From NCBI RefSeq assembly GCF_001295925.1, contig NZ_LJHQ01000037.1:1-64000 (forward strand): a DNA stretch of 64,000 bases, read 5' to 3'. Positions 23,920 through 33,206 of this stretch are shown one piece after another; position 1 is the stretch's first letter, and each line of letters opens with the position of its first letter. The notes beneath the pieces were generated by a model. That model searched no databases and was not told the DNA's origin. It saw only the letters and a list, made by a program, of their open reading frames with translations. Origin of the DNA: Allobosea sp. AAP35. GTDB lineage: Bacteria > Pseudomonadota > Alphaproteobacteria > Rhizobiales > Beijerinckiaceae. The position numbers and the translations under genes were made by a program.

Positions 23920-24837
23920 TCAGCTGCGCTTCTTGCGGAGGTCGTCGACGAACTTCTGCAGTTCGATGGTGACGTTGTAGTCTTCATGCTTCATCGGGGC
24001 GAAGCCGGGCGACTTGCCGTCGGACAGCTTGTCGAAGGCCGCCTTGTCCTTGGTCTGCATGTCGAAGAAGGCCTTGGAGATCGCGGTCTTCAGCTCGGCG
24101 GGCATCGACGACAGCATGGCGTAGGGCGAGCCGGGGATCTTGTCCGACTTGAAGACGATCTTGAAATCGTCCTTCTTGACCATGTTCTTGTTGGCCATCC
24201 GAGAGAGGTTGGAGTCTTCTTCCGAGTTCCACCAGTTGAAGCCGATTTCGCAGGTGCCCTGCTGAACCGCCATGACGGCGTTCTCGTGGCTGCCGGCGTT
24301 GACGATCTTGCCGAAGAACTTGTCGGGCTCGATGCTCATCTTGGCCATCGAATACAGCGGCACGTTGTTGCCCGAGGTCGAGTTGGGATCGACGAGGCAG
24401 AGGTTCTTGCCCTTGAAATCCTCGAGCTTGGCGCCCGCCGTATCCTTCTTGGCATAGGCAACCGAATAATAGCCGGTCGAGCCGTCGAAGGCGCGAAGCG
24501 TCGCGAAGGGCTCGACGCCGCCGTTCGAGACGGTCCAGGCACGGACGTAAGAAGACGGGCCGTATTCGCCGATATGGATGTTGCCGGCGCGCTGGCCTTC
24601 GATCACGGCCGCGTAGTCGTTGGCGACACGCACCGTCACCTTCACACCGAGTTCCTTGGTCAGGTAGGCGGCGAAGGGCGCATAGCGCTCGGTCACGCCC
24701 GAGGCGTTCTCGGCCGGGACGACGGCGAAAACGAGCTCGGGGAACTTCGCCTTCCAATCCTGGGCGAAGGCGGGGGTGGCCAGCGCGGCGGCGAGGCCGG
24801 CGGCGGCGAGCGTGAGGGTATGGCGACGGGTCAGCAT
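23920..24837 (-). CDS. phnD: Phosphonate ABC transporter substrate-binding protein PhnD
   Basis: The 305-residue product has a signal peptide with a twin-arginine-like start (MLTRRHTLTLAAAGLAAA) and probable cleavage after AFA. The mature part follows the PhnD pattern: LVFAVVPAENASGVTERYAP, GEYGPSSYVRA, DPNSTSGNNVPLYSM and NWWNSEEDSNLS. It binds phosphonates in the periplasm and delivers them to PhnE. The ATG at 24835-24837 has AGGAG 6 bases upstream, and the longer open frame lacks signal-peptide features. It follows phnC by 67 bases. Confidence 0.96.
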   Translation of the reverse strand: MLTRRHTLTLAAAGLAAALATPAFAQDWKAKFPELVFAVVPAENASGVTERYAPFAAYLTKELGVKVTVRVANDYAAVIEGQRAGNIHIGEYGPSSYVRAWTVSNGGVEPFATLRAFDGSTGYYSVAYAKKDTAGAKLEDFKGKNLCLVDPNSTSGNNVPLYSMAKMSIEPDKFFGKIVNAGSHENAVMAVQQGTCEIGFNWWNSEEDSNLSRMANKNMVKKDDFKIVFKSDKIPGSPYAMLSSMPAELKTAISKAFFDMQTKDKAAFDKLSDGKSPGFAPMKHEDYNVTIELQKFVDDLRKKRS

Positions 24838-24904
24838 GGGTGGCTCCTGGCGGTGTGGTGGATCGGTTGGTGTCGGGAATCCCCGGAGAGCCGGGGACGG
24901 GACT

Positions 24905-25744
24905 TCAGGCAACGTTGTGTTTTGCGCGCTCGGCATCCTGCTTGGCGCGCCCGGCTTCCTCGCTGGCGATGGCGTCGAGCTGGTGCAGCGCCTCGGCGCC
25001 GGCATCCTTGGCCTCGATGCCGTAGAGCTTGGCCGCGACCTCGCTGGTGAGCTGATGGGGCGGGCCGTCGAAAACGACCTTGCCAGCGGCCATGCCGATC
25101 AGCCGGTCGCAGTATTTCGATGCGATATCGAGGTGATGCAGGTTCGAGACGACGGTGATGCCGTCCTCGCGGTTGATCCGGAACAGCGCATCCATCACGA
25201 CCTGGGTGTTGCGCGGGTCGAGCGAGGCGATCGGCTCGTCGGCGAGGATGATCTGCGGCTCCTGAACGAGGGCGCGGGCGATAGCGACGCGCTGCTGCTG
25301 GCCGCCCGAAAGGGTCTCGGCGCGCTGGGCGAGGAGATGGCCCATGTCGAGGCGCTCGAGCGCGGCGATGGCGCGGATCTTGTCGTCGCGCGAAAAGCTC
25401 TTGATCAGGGTCAACCCGGCAGCGCGGTGGTTCAGCCGGCCGAGCAGGACATTGGTGAGAACGTCGAGGCGGCCGACGAGGTTGAACTGCTGAAAGATCA
25501 TCGCCGTGTCGCGCCGCCAGCGGCGCAGCGCCGCGCCCTTCAGGGCGGTGACGTCGCGCTCGCCGGAGACAATGCGGCCGGCGCTGGGATCGGCCAGACG
25601 GTTGAGCATCCGCAGCAGGGTCGATTTGCCGGCTCCGGACCGACCGATGATGCCGACCATCTCGCCCCGCGGGATGGAGAGCGTGACGTCATCGACGGCG
25701 GCGTTCCCGCCGAAGCGCTTGGTCAGGCCTTCGATACGCAGCAT
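24905..25744 (-). CDS. phnC: Phosphonate ABC transporter ATP-binding protein PhnC
   Basis: The 279-residue ATPase has Walker [10 protein letters not shown], a Q-loop in [20 protein letters not shown], the signature [15 protein letters not shown] and Walker [14 protein letters not shown]. The C-terminal 30 residues are Ala/Glu/Lys-rich and variable. It is the first gene of phnCDEE and powers phosphonate import. A PHO-box-like sequence lies about 100 bases upstream, suggesting induction by phosphate starvation. Confidence 0.96.
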   Translation of the reverse strand: MLRIEGLTKRFGGNAAVDDVTLSIPRGEMVGIIGRSGAGKSTLLRMLNRLADPSAGRIVSGERDVTALKGAALRRWRRDTAMIFQQFNLVGRLDVLTNVLLGRLNHRAAGLTLIKSFSRDDKIRAIAALERLDMGHLLAQRAETLSGGQQQRVAIARALVQEPQIILADEPIASLDPRNTQVVMDALFRINREDGITVVSNLHHLDIASKYCDRLIGMAAGKVVFDGPPHQLTSEVAAKLYGIEAKDAGAEALHQLDAIASEEAGRAKQDAERAKHNVA

Positions 25745-25845
25745 GGTCGCAGTCTCGCTTGCATGACGAGCATGAATTCAGCCGGCGGCAGGCTGGGCTG
25801 CCGTCGGGTTCACGCCGTTTCATGAGAAAGAGCTAGCCAGCGGAG

Positions 25846-25863
25846 ATGACGACCGGGTGACAG
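25846..25863 (-). promoter_or_regulatory. Candidate PHO box upstream of phnC
   Basis: On the minus strand the sequence reads CTGTCAC-CCGG-TCGTCAT, two near-copies of the 7-base PhoB half-site CTGTCAT with the usual 4-base spacer. A weak -10 (TAGCTC) follows ten bases later. It points toward phnC, whose ATG is about 100 bases downstream. I see no similar site before phnG. Confidence 0.55.
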
Positions 25864-25875
25864 GCTGTCGTCGTC

Positions 25876-26559
25876 TCAGGCGCCGCGCAACAGCAGATCG
25901 ACGCAAGCCGCGACATAGGCGCTGCGGTCTGTCGCCGGCAACGGCTCGATGGCGAGCAGGCCGCGCAGCTGATGAAAGCCGCGCAGCATGCCGATGAACT
26001 GTTCGGCCAGGATCCGGGCGCGCTTCTCATCGATCGGCTCGCGCAGACCATCACCCATTTGTGAACGTTGCAGAAGCAGCGTCGAAAGGTCGCCGACCAG
26101 GCGCTCCGCGCCGGCTTCATAAGCGGCCTGGCCCAGTTCGGGAAAGCGCAGCGCGGCGCTCATCACGAGACGGTGAAGATCGAGCGAGGCGGGGTGCAGC
26201 ATCATCGCCAGCGCATCCTCGCCGAGGCGCGTGAGCGTGCTGCGGAGATCGCCCCTGGCCACCGATTTGCGCAGCGGAATCGTCAATCTCTCGGTCAGTT
26301 CGGTGCAGATGGCGCGGAAAAGCCCCTGCTTATCGGAAAAATGGCTGTAGATTGTCTGCTTGGACACGCCGGCGCGTTGCGCGATCTGGTCCAGGGTGAC
26401 CCCATCGAAACCTTCCGCGAGGAACATCTCCGAGGCCGCCTGCGTAATCGCCTGATGCTTGTCGCTGCGCGCCTTCTCGGACGGCAGGCGTCTTGCATCG
26501 AGCCGGATCGCAGTGGTCGCTTCGCTCGCGGAGGTTCTTGACCGGTTCGTCGCTGTCAT
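25876..26559 (-). CDS. TetR-family regulator of the RND pump
   Basis: The 227-residue product has an N-terminal TetR helix-turn-helix (about residues 35-80: ITQAASEMFLAEGFDGVTLD, then RAGVSKQTIYSHFSDKQGLF) and a C-terminal domain of the AefR type often seen next to RND efflux genes. I chose MTATNRS as start because AGG/GGCGGA precedes it; an upstream start would add nine residues. It diverges from the pump operon, and inverted repeats lie between them, so it probably represses the pump. The ligand is unknown. Confidence 0.88.
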   Translation of the reverse strand: MTATNRSRTSASEATTAIRLDARRLPSEKARSDKHQAITQAASEMFLAEGFDGVTLDQIAQRAGVSKQTIYSHFSDKQGLFRAICTELTERLTIPLRKSVARGDLRSTLTRLGEDALAMMLHPASLDLHRLVMSAALRFPELGQAAYEAGAERLVGDLSTLLLQRSQMGDGLREPIDEKRARILAEQFIGMLRGFHQLRGLLAIEPLPATDRSAYVAACVDLLLRGA

Positions 26560-26584
26560 GTTTCCGCCTAGCGCGGCCCTTATC

Positions 26585-26636
26585 AAACTGGACTGGTGAG
26601 TCTAAGCTAAATCGACATTCCCGGAGCGTCCAGTTT
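26585..26636. promoter_or_regulatory. Inverted repeats in the tetR/RND intergenic region
   Basis: AAACTGGAC (26585-26593) and GTCCAGTTT (26628-26636) are perfect 9-bp inverted copies 34 bp apart. Inside lies a shorter dyad, GACT-GGTG-AGTC at 26591-26602. Either could be the TetR operator. The second arm touches the start codon of the adaptor gene. Confidence 0.5.
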
Positions 26637-26637
26637 T

Positions 26638-27750
26638 ATGAAGCGGCTTGTCTATCTGCTCCTCATCATCGGTCTGGCGGGCGGTGGTTATTACGGCTAC
26701 CGTCATTACAAGCAGACCCAGGTCCCGGCCCAGGCCGCTGCGCCGGCTGCGCGTGGCGCCGTGCCGATCGAGGTCACGCGGATCGAGCGCGCGACGGTCA
26801 ATGAGGAGGTCGAGGCGCTGGGGACGCTGGCGGCCGACGAATCCGTCGTGATCGCGCCCGAGATCGCCGGCCGCGTCACGGCGCTCGGGTTCAAGGAAGG
26901 CCAGCGCGTCGAAAGAGGCCAGCTGCTCGTCAGGCTCGACACGGCGATCCTCGATGCCGAACTCAAGCAGCTCCAGGCCGATCTCAGCCTGGCGCGCGAC
27001 ACCTTCCAGCGCAACCAGTCGCTGGTGCAGCGCGGCGCAGGCACGCAGGTGGCGCTCGAGCAGGCGACCGCCCAGCTTGCCTCCAGCGAGGCGCGCATCC
27101 AACTCGCCCAGGCCAAGCTGGCGCAGTCGGCGATCATGGCGCCCTTCAACGGCGTCGTGGGCCTGCGCTCCGTCAGCGTCGGCGACTATGTGTCCGTCGG
27201 CAAGCAATTGATCACGCTGACCAATATCGACCCGATCAAGGTCGATTTCCGGGTGCCGGAAATCTTCCTCGCCCAGGTCAAGGTCGGGCAGACCATCAGC
27301 CTGAAGGTCGATGCCGTGCCGGGAGCCGACTTCAAGGGCAATATCTTCGCCGTCGATCCGGTGGTCGACGTCAATGGCCGCGCGATCCGGCTGCGCGCCA
27401 CGGTCCCCAATGCGGACCTCGTCCTGAAGCCCGGCCTGTTTGCCCGTGTCACCATCGTCGTCGATCGGCGCGAGAATGCGATGCTGATCCCGGAATCGGC
27501 TGTGGTGCCTGACGGTGTTGGCAAGATTGTCTACATCGTCGAGAACGGAAAGGCGAAACGCGTGCGCGTCGAGCTCGGCAAGCGCCTGCCCGGCAAGGTC
27601 GAAATCGTGAAGGGCCTGACACCCCAGATGCAGGTGGTCAGCTCCGGTCAGATGCGTCTGCGCGAGGGCGCGACCGTTTCGATCAAGAACGCGCAGCCGC
27701 CGGTCCAGACCAGCGCCCTTCCCGGCACAGCTCCGAGCCCGCAGCCATGA
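26638..27750 (+). CDS. RND efflux periplasmic adaptor (membrane fusion protein)
   Basis: The 370-residue product has an N-terminal membrane anchor (LVYLLLIIGLAGGGYYGY), a short lipoyl/barrel-sandwich half near residues 65-100 (VVIAPEIAGRVTALGFKEGQ), a helical hairpin (about 105-150), the returning lipoyl half (IMAPFNGVVGLRSVSVGDYV) and a C-terminal beta-barrel with VVDVNGRAIRLRA. It links the inner-membrane pump to an outer-membrane channel. Its stop overlaps the pump start (ATGA). No outer-membrane factor gene is adjacent, so a TolC-type channel encoded elsewhere is probably used. Confidence 0.93.
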   Translation: MKRLVYLLLIIGLAGGGYYGYRHYKQTQVPAQAAAPAARGAVPIEVTRIERATVNEEVEALGTLAADESVVIAPEIAGRVTALGFKEGQRVERGQLLVRLDTAILDAELKQLQADLSLARDTFQRNQSLVQRGAGTQVALEQATAQLASSEARIQLAQAKLAQSAIMAPFNGVVGLRSVSVGDYVSVGKQLITLTNIDPIKVDFRVPEIFLAQVKVGQTISLKVDAVPGADFKGNIFAVDPVVDVNGRAIRLRATVPNADLVLKPGLFARVTIVVDRRENAMLIPESAVVPDGVGKIVYIVENGKAKRVRVELGKRLPGKVEIVKGLTPQMQVVSSGQMRLREGATVSIKNAQPPVQTSALPGTAPSPQP

Positions 27751-30700
27751 GCCTGTTCGAACTCTTCGTCCGCCGGCCCGTCCTCTCGACGGTGCTGAGC
27801 CTACTCGTGCTTTTGATCGGCGCCGTCTCCTATACGCGCCTCACCGTGCGCGAATACCCCAATATCGACGAGCCGATCGTCTCGGTGCGGACCGTCTATT
27901 CGGGGGCCAGCGCCGAGATCATCGAGACGCAGGTCACGCAGATCCTGGAAAATTCGATCGCCGGCATTGAGGGCATCGAGATCATCTCCTCGACCAGCCG
28001 CCAGGAGCAGAGCAACATTTCCGTGCGCTTCCGGCCCGATGTCGATCCCGATGTCGCTGCCTCCGACGTGCGCGACCGCGTCAGCCGCGTGCGCGGGCGC
28101 ATGCCGACCGAAATCGACGAGCCGATCATCGCCAAGGTCGAGGCCGACGCGCAGCCGATCCTGTTCCTCTCGCTGGTCAGTTCACGCCACAACCCGCTGG
28201 AACTGACCGATTTCGCCGACCGCTTCATCACCGATCGCGTCCAGAACATCACCGGCGTGGCAGAGGTCCAGATTCGCGGCGAGCGGCGCTATGCGATGCG
28301 GATCTGGCTCGATCGGGCCCGGATGTCGGCCTACAATATCACCGTGCAGGAGATCGAGGCGGCGGTTCGCGCGCAGAACGTCGAAATTCCCTCGGGCCGG
28401 ATCGAGAGCAACAACCGCGAATTCACCGTGCTGTCGCAGACCGGGCTGACCACGCCCGAACAGTTCCAGCAAATCGTGGTGAAGGATGTCAACGGCTTCC
28501 CCGTGAAGCTGCAGGATGTCGCCAAGGTCGAACTCGGGGCGCTGGCCGAGCGCAATGCCGCCTGGTTTTCGGGCAACTCGTCCGTGACGATCGGCATCGT
28601 CAAGCAGGCGACGGCCAATCCGCTCGACGTCTCCAGCGGCGTGCGTGCGGCCTTGCCGGAGATCATCGAGGATCTGCCCGATGGCATGACCATCGCCACC
28701 TCCTATGACAGCTCGGTTTTCATCGACCGCTCGATCCAGGCCGTCTATGTGACGATCGCGGAAGCGACGGTGCTGGTCGTCCTGATCATCTTCATCTTCC
28801 TGCGCTCGCTGCGCGCGACGCTGATCCCGCTCGTCACCATTCCGGTGTCGCTCGTGGGGTCGTTTGCGCTGATGTATGCGTTCGGTTTCACCGTCAACAC
28901 GCTGACGCTGCTCTCGATGGTGCTGGCGATCGGGCTCGTCGTCGACGATGCGATCGTCGTTCTCGAAAACGTGCATCGTCACATCGAGGACGGCATGGAA
29001 TCCAATGCGGCGGCGATCCGCGGCATCAACGAGATCGCCTTCGCGGTCATCGCAATGACGCTGACGCTGGTCGCGGTCTATGCGCCGATGGCGTTCTCCA
29101 CCGGCCGCACCGGCAAGCTCTTCATCGAATTTGCGCTCACGCTGGCGGGCGCCGTGCTGGTGTCGGGCTTCGTCGCGCTGACGCTGACGCCGATGATGTG
29201 TGCCAAGCTTTTAAAGCACGAAAGCTCGCATGGCTGGCTCTACACGGTGATGGAGCGCGGCTTCAACGGGCTCTCGCGCGGTTACCGCGCCTCGCTGCGC
29301 GGGGCGCTGTCGATCCGCCCGGTGATCGTCATCCTGGCTTTGGCTGTCGCCGGGGCGAGCTATTTCTTCTTCACCGGCCTGCGCTCCGAACTGGCTCCGG
29401 TCGAGGATCGCGGCACGATCACGGCGATCGGCGTGGCCCCCGAAGGCGCGACGATCAGCTTCACCGCCGAATACGCAAGGCGCGTCGAGGAGATCGTCAG
29501 CAAGATACCCGAAGTGCAGACCTATCTCGTCATCGTCGGTTTCCCGGATGTGACCCGGGCCATCGCCTTTGCCCGGCTTAAGCCCTGGGAGGAGCGCACG
29601 CGCAAGCAGCAGGACATCGTCGCGGAAATGAACCGCAGCCTGTCGCAAATCCCGGGCATCCGCCTGTTTGCCACCAACCCGCCTTCGCTGGGCCAGGGCG
29701 GGGCCAGCAGCAGGCCGATCGAGTTCGTGCTGCGCTCGTCGGAATCCTATGTGCAGATCAAGGACTATGTCGATGCCGTCATTGCCGAGGTCTCGGGTTC
29801 GCCGGCGCTGACGAACGTCGAATCCAACCTCATCCTCGACAAGCCGCAGATCAAGGTCTCGATCGACCGGCAGCGCGCGGCCGATCTCGGGGTCGGCGTC
29901 GATGTCATCGGCCGGACGATGGAGACGCTGCTGGGCGGGCGCCAGGTCACGCGCTTCAACATGAATGGCGAGCAGTACGATGTCGTCATCCAGGTCGCGG
30001 GCGAGGACCGCAATACGCCCCAGGCGTTGCAGTCGATCTATCTGATGGGGCGCGGCGGCGCGGTGGTGCAGCTGTCGAGCCTGGTCACGGTTGAGGAGGG
30101 CGTCGCGCCCAAGGAGCTGATCCGCTTCAACCAGCTGCGTTCGGCGACGATCACGGCCGTTCCCGGTCCCGGTTATTCGCTCGGCGATGCGCTGAATGTG
30201 CTGGAACAGGCCGCGGCCAAGGTGCTGCCGAAGACGGTGCAGATCGACTATGGCGGCCAGAGTCGCGAGTTCAAGCAGTCGGGCGCTTCGATCGCAATCG
30301 TCTTCCTGCTCGCGCTGGGTTTCATCTATCTGGTGCTGGCGGCGCAGTTCGAGAGCTTCATCGACCCGGTCGTGATCATGGTCTCGGTGCCGCTGTCGCT
30401 GACGGGCGCGCTGGCGGCGCTTTACTTCACCGGCGGGACGATGAACGTCTACAGCCAGATCGGGCTGATCACGCTGGTCGGCCTCATCACCAAGCACGGC
30501 ATCCTGATCCTGGAGTTCACCAACCAGCTCCGGGAGGAGGGCAAGGAGATGGCCGATGCGCTGGTCGAGGCGGCCGAGATGCGGCTGCGCCCGATCCTGA
30601 TGACCACGGGCGCGATGGTGCTCGGTGCGGTGCCGCTGGCGCTGGCGAGCGGCGCGGGCGCCGAAAGCCGCTCGCAGATCGGCTGGGTCATCGTCGGCGG

Positions 30701-30833
30701 CATGACCTTCGGCACGCTGTTGACGCTCTATGTGGTTCCGGTCGCCTATTCCTACCTCGCCAGCAAGAAGCGGGCGGTGCATGGGCATGTGGCGAAGGAT
30801 GGGCCGGCGGCGCATCCGCAACCGGCGGAGTAA
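27747..30833 (+). CDS. RND-family efflux permease (HAE-1 type)
   Basis: The 1028-residue product has the RND layout: helix 1 at residues 12-30, a large periplasmic loop, helices 2-6 near 335-485, a second loop and helices 8-12 near 855-1010. The proton-relay aspartates are visible in GLVVDDAIVVLENV in helix 4. VREYPNIDEPIVSVRTVYSG and GQSREFKQSGASIAIVF are typical of the multidrug HAE-1 branch, not of metal pumps. It probably exports drugs, detergents or plant phenolics. The substrate cannot be told from the sequence. Confidence 0.95.
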   Translation: MSLFELFVRRPVLSTVLSLLVLLIGAVSYTRLTVREYPNIDEPIVSVRTVYSGASAEIIETQVTQILENSIAGIEGIEIISSTSRQEQSNISVRFRPDVDPDVAASDVRDRVSRVRGRMPTEIDEPIIAKVEADAQPILFLSLVSSRHNPLELTDFADRFITDRVQNITGVAEVQIRGERRYAMRIWLDRARMSAYNITVQEIEAAVRAQNVEIPSGRIESNNREFTVLSQTGLTTPEQFQQIVVKDVNGFPVKLQDVAKVELGALAERNAAWFSGNSSVTIGIVKQATANPLDVSSGVRAALPEIIEDLPDGMTIATSYDSSVFIDRSIQAVYVTIAEATVLVVLIIFIFLRSLRATLIPLVTIPVSLVGSFALMYAFGFTVNTLTLLSMVLAIGLVVDDAIVVLENVHRHIEDGMESNAAAIRGINEIAFAVIAMTLTLVAVYAPMAFSTGRTGKLFIEFALTLAGAVLVSGFVALTLTPMMCAKLLKHESSHGWLYTVMERGFNGLSRGYRASLRGALSIRPVIVILALAVAGASYFFFTGLRSELAPVEDRGTITAIGVAPEGATISFTAEYARRVEEIVSKIPEVQTYLVIVGFPDVTRAIAFARLKPWEERTRKQQDIVAEMNRSLSQIPGIRLFATNPPSLGQGGASSRPIEFVLRSSESYVQIKDYVDAVIAEVSGSPALTNVESNLILDKPQIKVSIDRQRAADLGVGVDVIGRTMETLLGGRQVTRFNMNGEQYDVVIQVAGEDRNTPQALQSIYLMGRGGAVVQLSSLVTVEEGVAPKELIRFNQLRSATITAVPGPGYSLGDALNVLEQAAAKVLPKTVQIDYGGQSREFKQSGASIAIVFLLALGFIYLVLAAQFESFIDPVVIMVSVPLSLTGALAALYFTGGTMNVYSQIGLITLVGLITKHGILILEFTNQLREEGKEMADALVEAAEMRLRPILMTTGAMVLGAVPLALASGAGAESRSQIGWVIVGGMTFGTLLTLYVVPVAYSYLASKKRAVHGHVAKDGPAAHPQPAE

Positions 30834-30852
30834 GGGCTCCCTATCGCACCCT

Positions 30853-30967
30853 TCATTCCGGACAAGCGGCGAAGCCGCGCCGCTCCGGAATCCATCGTAG
30901 AGCAACCTCCGTCTCCGAACGGGCTCTATGATGGATTCCGGGACTTCGCTGCGCTCGCCCGGAATGA
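30853..30967. repeat. Palindromic element between convergent RND and pbpC genes
   Basis: tcattccgg (30853-30861) and ccggaatga (30959-30967) form the ends. Internal arms include ccgctccggaatccat and atggattccggga. It is about 115 bp and lies between the convergent stops at 30833 and 30993, where it could also end transcription. Confidence 0.85.
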
Positions 30968-30992
30968 TGGCGCGGTTGGTGTCAGGGAAGAG

Positions 30993-33206
30993 CTACTGCA
31001 GTCGCACCGAGACGCTCTCGCTGGCGCCGGTGCCGTCAATCACCGAAATCCGCAGGAAGCCCTTGCCCGGCGGCTGCCAGGCGCTTTCGCGCCGACGCGT
31101 CGGAGCCAGCACCGGCGCGCCGTCGACGAGCCAGGTGTAGGGCGGAGCGCCGCCGGCGACCTTGAGATTGAGCTCCGGCCGTCCGTCCGCCGTGGAGGCT
31201 GAGAGGTCGATCCTTGCGCCTTCGGGCGGAAAGGCGAGCCTCAGCGACGGCGTCGTCATGGCGGCAACTGTCTTGGGCACGTCCTGGCGCAGATGGCGCA
31301 ATGGTGGCGGCAGATGCGCGCTGGTGGCGACGATCGCATGCGGCGGTTGCGGGAAGGGACGCGGATCGAGGCCGAGCCGCGCGAAGGCGTCGAACAAGAT
31401 CGGGGCCGCGACGCTGCGCCCGACCAGGCCCGGCACCGCGCCGTTGTCGGCGCGCCCGACCCAGACACCGATGGTGTGCTTGCGGTCGAACCCCACCGCC
31501 CAGGCATCGCGATAGCCATAGGAGGTGCCGGTCTTGAAGGCGATGCGGCCGGGCGCGGCGTTGAGCGGCGGCGGGGCTCCGAGCAGCGTGTCGGCGACGT
31601 ACCAGGCGGCGACAGGCTCGACGAGGCGATGTTTATCGAAGCCCTCATCCTGGGGAGCCGACTCCGCCCTGACTTTGAGCTCCGGCACCTCCCCACCGCG
31701 CGCCAGCCCGGCATAAAGCCGCGTCAGGTCCTGCAGCGTGATGCCGAGCCCGCCGAGCCCGACGGCGAGGCCGGGCGCACCGCCTTCCTTGGGCATGGCG
31801 ACCGCGACGCCCGCATCGCGCAGGCGCGACAGGAAGCGCTGCGGACCCAACGCCGACAGAAGCTCGACAGCGGGTACGTTGAGCGAAAGCTGCAGCGCCT
31901 TGCGGGCCGAGACCATGCCCTGGAAGCTCATGTCGAAGTTCTCGGGGATGTAGATGCCGTAGCGTGCCGGCCGGTCCTCGAGGATCGTTTCGGGATGGGC
32001 GATGCCGTTGTCGAAGGCGAGCGCGTAGATGAAGGGCTTGAGGGCCGAGCCCGGCGAGCGCAACGCCCGTGTCAGATCGAGCGAGCCGGCGCGCTCAGTC
32101 GCGAAATAATCGACGCCGCCGACCGAGGCGCGCACCTCGCCGGTCTCGTTGTCGATCGCGAGGATGGCGATCGAGACCTGTGGCGGGAGGCCGAGAGCGC
32201 GCTCGCGGGCAAGGCTCTCAAGACTGGCTTGAAGGCGCGCATCGAGGCTGAGGCGGTGGCTGCGGGCGACAGGCGCTTCCGCCACGACCTGCTCGGCGAC
32301 ATGGGGGGCGAGATGGGGGAAGGGTTTGCGGGCCGTCGGCACCGGTTCTTCACGAGCGGCGGCGACCTCGGAAGCCGTGGCAAGGCCAGCCTGAGCGACG
32401 CGGGACAGCACGCGGTCGCGCGCCTTGCGGGCGGCCACGATGAACCGGTCGGGCCGGCGCGTCTCGGGTGATTGCGGCAGGGCGACGAGCAGCGCGGCTT
32501 CGGCGGTGGACAGGCGCTTGGGCTCCTTGCCGAAATAAGCAAAGCTCGCGGCTCGAACGCCTTCGAGATTTCCGCCGAAGGGGGCGAGCGTCAGGTAAAG
32601 ATCGAGGATCTCCGTCTTGGTGAAGCGGCGTTCGATCTCGATGGCGCGCACCGCCTGCCGGAGTTTGGCCGCAAGCGTTCGCTCCTCGCGCGGTTCCAGC
32701 AGGCGCGCGACCTGCATTGTCAGGGTTGAACCGCCGGAGACGACGCGGCCGTTCCATAGCATCTGGCCGGCCGCGCGGGCTAGCCCCAGCGCGTCGATGC
32801 CGGGGTGGCTGTCGAAGCGCCTGTCCTCGAAGGCCTTGAGCATGGCGAGATAGCGCGGATCGACGTCGTCGACGCCGACCGGGAGCTTCCAGCGGCCGTC
32901 GGCGGTCAGGAAGGGGCGCAGCAGCTTGCCTTCGCGGTCGAGCACGACGGTCGAGCGCTCGCTTGCGGCGGCGAGGTCGAGCGGCGGGAGGCTGGCGGCA
33001 TAGTGGAAGAGCGTGGCGGTTGCGGCGGTGAAGAGCAGAGCGAGGGACGCGGCTGCAATCTTCAGCTTGCGGAAGCGGCGGCGTTTCGCCGTCATGCTCG
33101 GGCTCGACCCGAGCATCTCAGGCAGGGAGGGCGCTCCATCCTGCGAGAGATTCTCGGGTCGAAGCTCTGCCTCGCCCGAGAATGACGGCTTGCGATCGCC
33201 GCGCAT
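30993..33206 (-). CDS. pbpC: Penicillin-binding protein 1C
   Basis: This bifunctional class A PBP has a short cytoplasmic tail, a membrane helix at about 49-67, a glycosyltransferase domain (Glu127 in AFEDRRFDSHPG), a transpeptidase domain (Ser387 in SALK, SLN at 441-443, KTGTS at 558-562) and the C-terminal BiPBP domain typical of PbpC. It polymerises and cross-links peptidoglycan in the periplasm. The ATG at 33204-33206 overlaps the macroglobulin stop (TAATG), but about 33 of the first 40 residues are translated from a palindromic element (33088-33189). If that segment is skipped, the start would be MTAKRRRFRK at 33095. Confidence 0.95.
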   Translation of the reverse strand: MRGDRKPSFSGEAELRPENLSQDGAPSLPEMLGSSPSMTAKRRRFRKLKIAAASLALLFTAATATLFHYAASLPPLDLAAASERSTVVLDREGKLLRPFLTADGRWKLPVGVDDVDPRYLAMLKAFEDRRFDSHPGIDALGLARAAGQMLWNGRVVSGGSTLTMQVARLLEPREERTLAAKLRQAVRAIEIERRFTKTEILDLYLTLAPFGGNLEGVRAASFAYFGKEPKRLSTAEAALLVALPQSPETRRPDRFIVAARKARDRVLSRVAQAGLATASEVAAAREEPVPTARKPFPHLAPHVAEQVVAEAPVARSHRLSLDARLQASLESLARERALGLPPQVSIAILAIDNETGEVRASVGGVDYFATERAGSLDLTRALRSPGSALKPFIYALAFDNGIAHPETILEDRPARYGIYIPENFDMSFQGMVSARKALQLSLNVPAVELLSALGPQRFLSRLRDAGVAVAMPKEGGAPGLAVGLGGLGITLQDLTRLYAGLARGGEVPELKVRAESAPQDEGFDKHRLVEPVAAWYVADTLLGAPPPLNAAPGRIAFKTGTSYGYRDAWAVGFDRKHTIGVWVGRADNGAVPGLVGRSVAAPILFDAFARLGLDPRPFPQPPHAIVATSAHLPPPLRHLRQDVPKTVAAMTTPSLRLAFPPEGARIDLSASTADGRPELNLKVAGGAPPYTWLVDGAPVLAPTRRRESAWQPPGKGFLRISVIDGTGASESVSVRLQ
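33088..33189. repeat. Double-hairpin element in the pbpC N-terminus
   Basis: gccgtcatgctcgggc (33088-33103) and gcccgagaatgacggc (33174-33189) are inverted repeats with one mismatch. The inner segment ctcgacccgagcatctc faces gagattctcgggtcgaa. The 102 bases equal 34 codons and are open in the pbpC frame. One end supplies the alternative ATG at 33093-33095. Confidence 0.9.

Noticed and set aside
22822-25050. A 742-codon plus-strand frame across phnE, phnD and phnC
   Set aside because: It crosses three recognised genes on the other strand and shows no domain.
29211-30905. A 564-codon frame antisense to the RND pump
   Set aside because: It is a shadow of the conserved pump gene, with charged low-complexity sequence.
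33088-33189. The 5' end of pbpC as an insertion-sequence remnant
   Set aside because: The element has no transposase fragment and no flanking target duplication that I can see, and it matches the short double-hairpin family.
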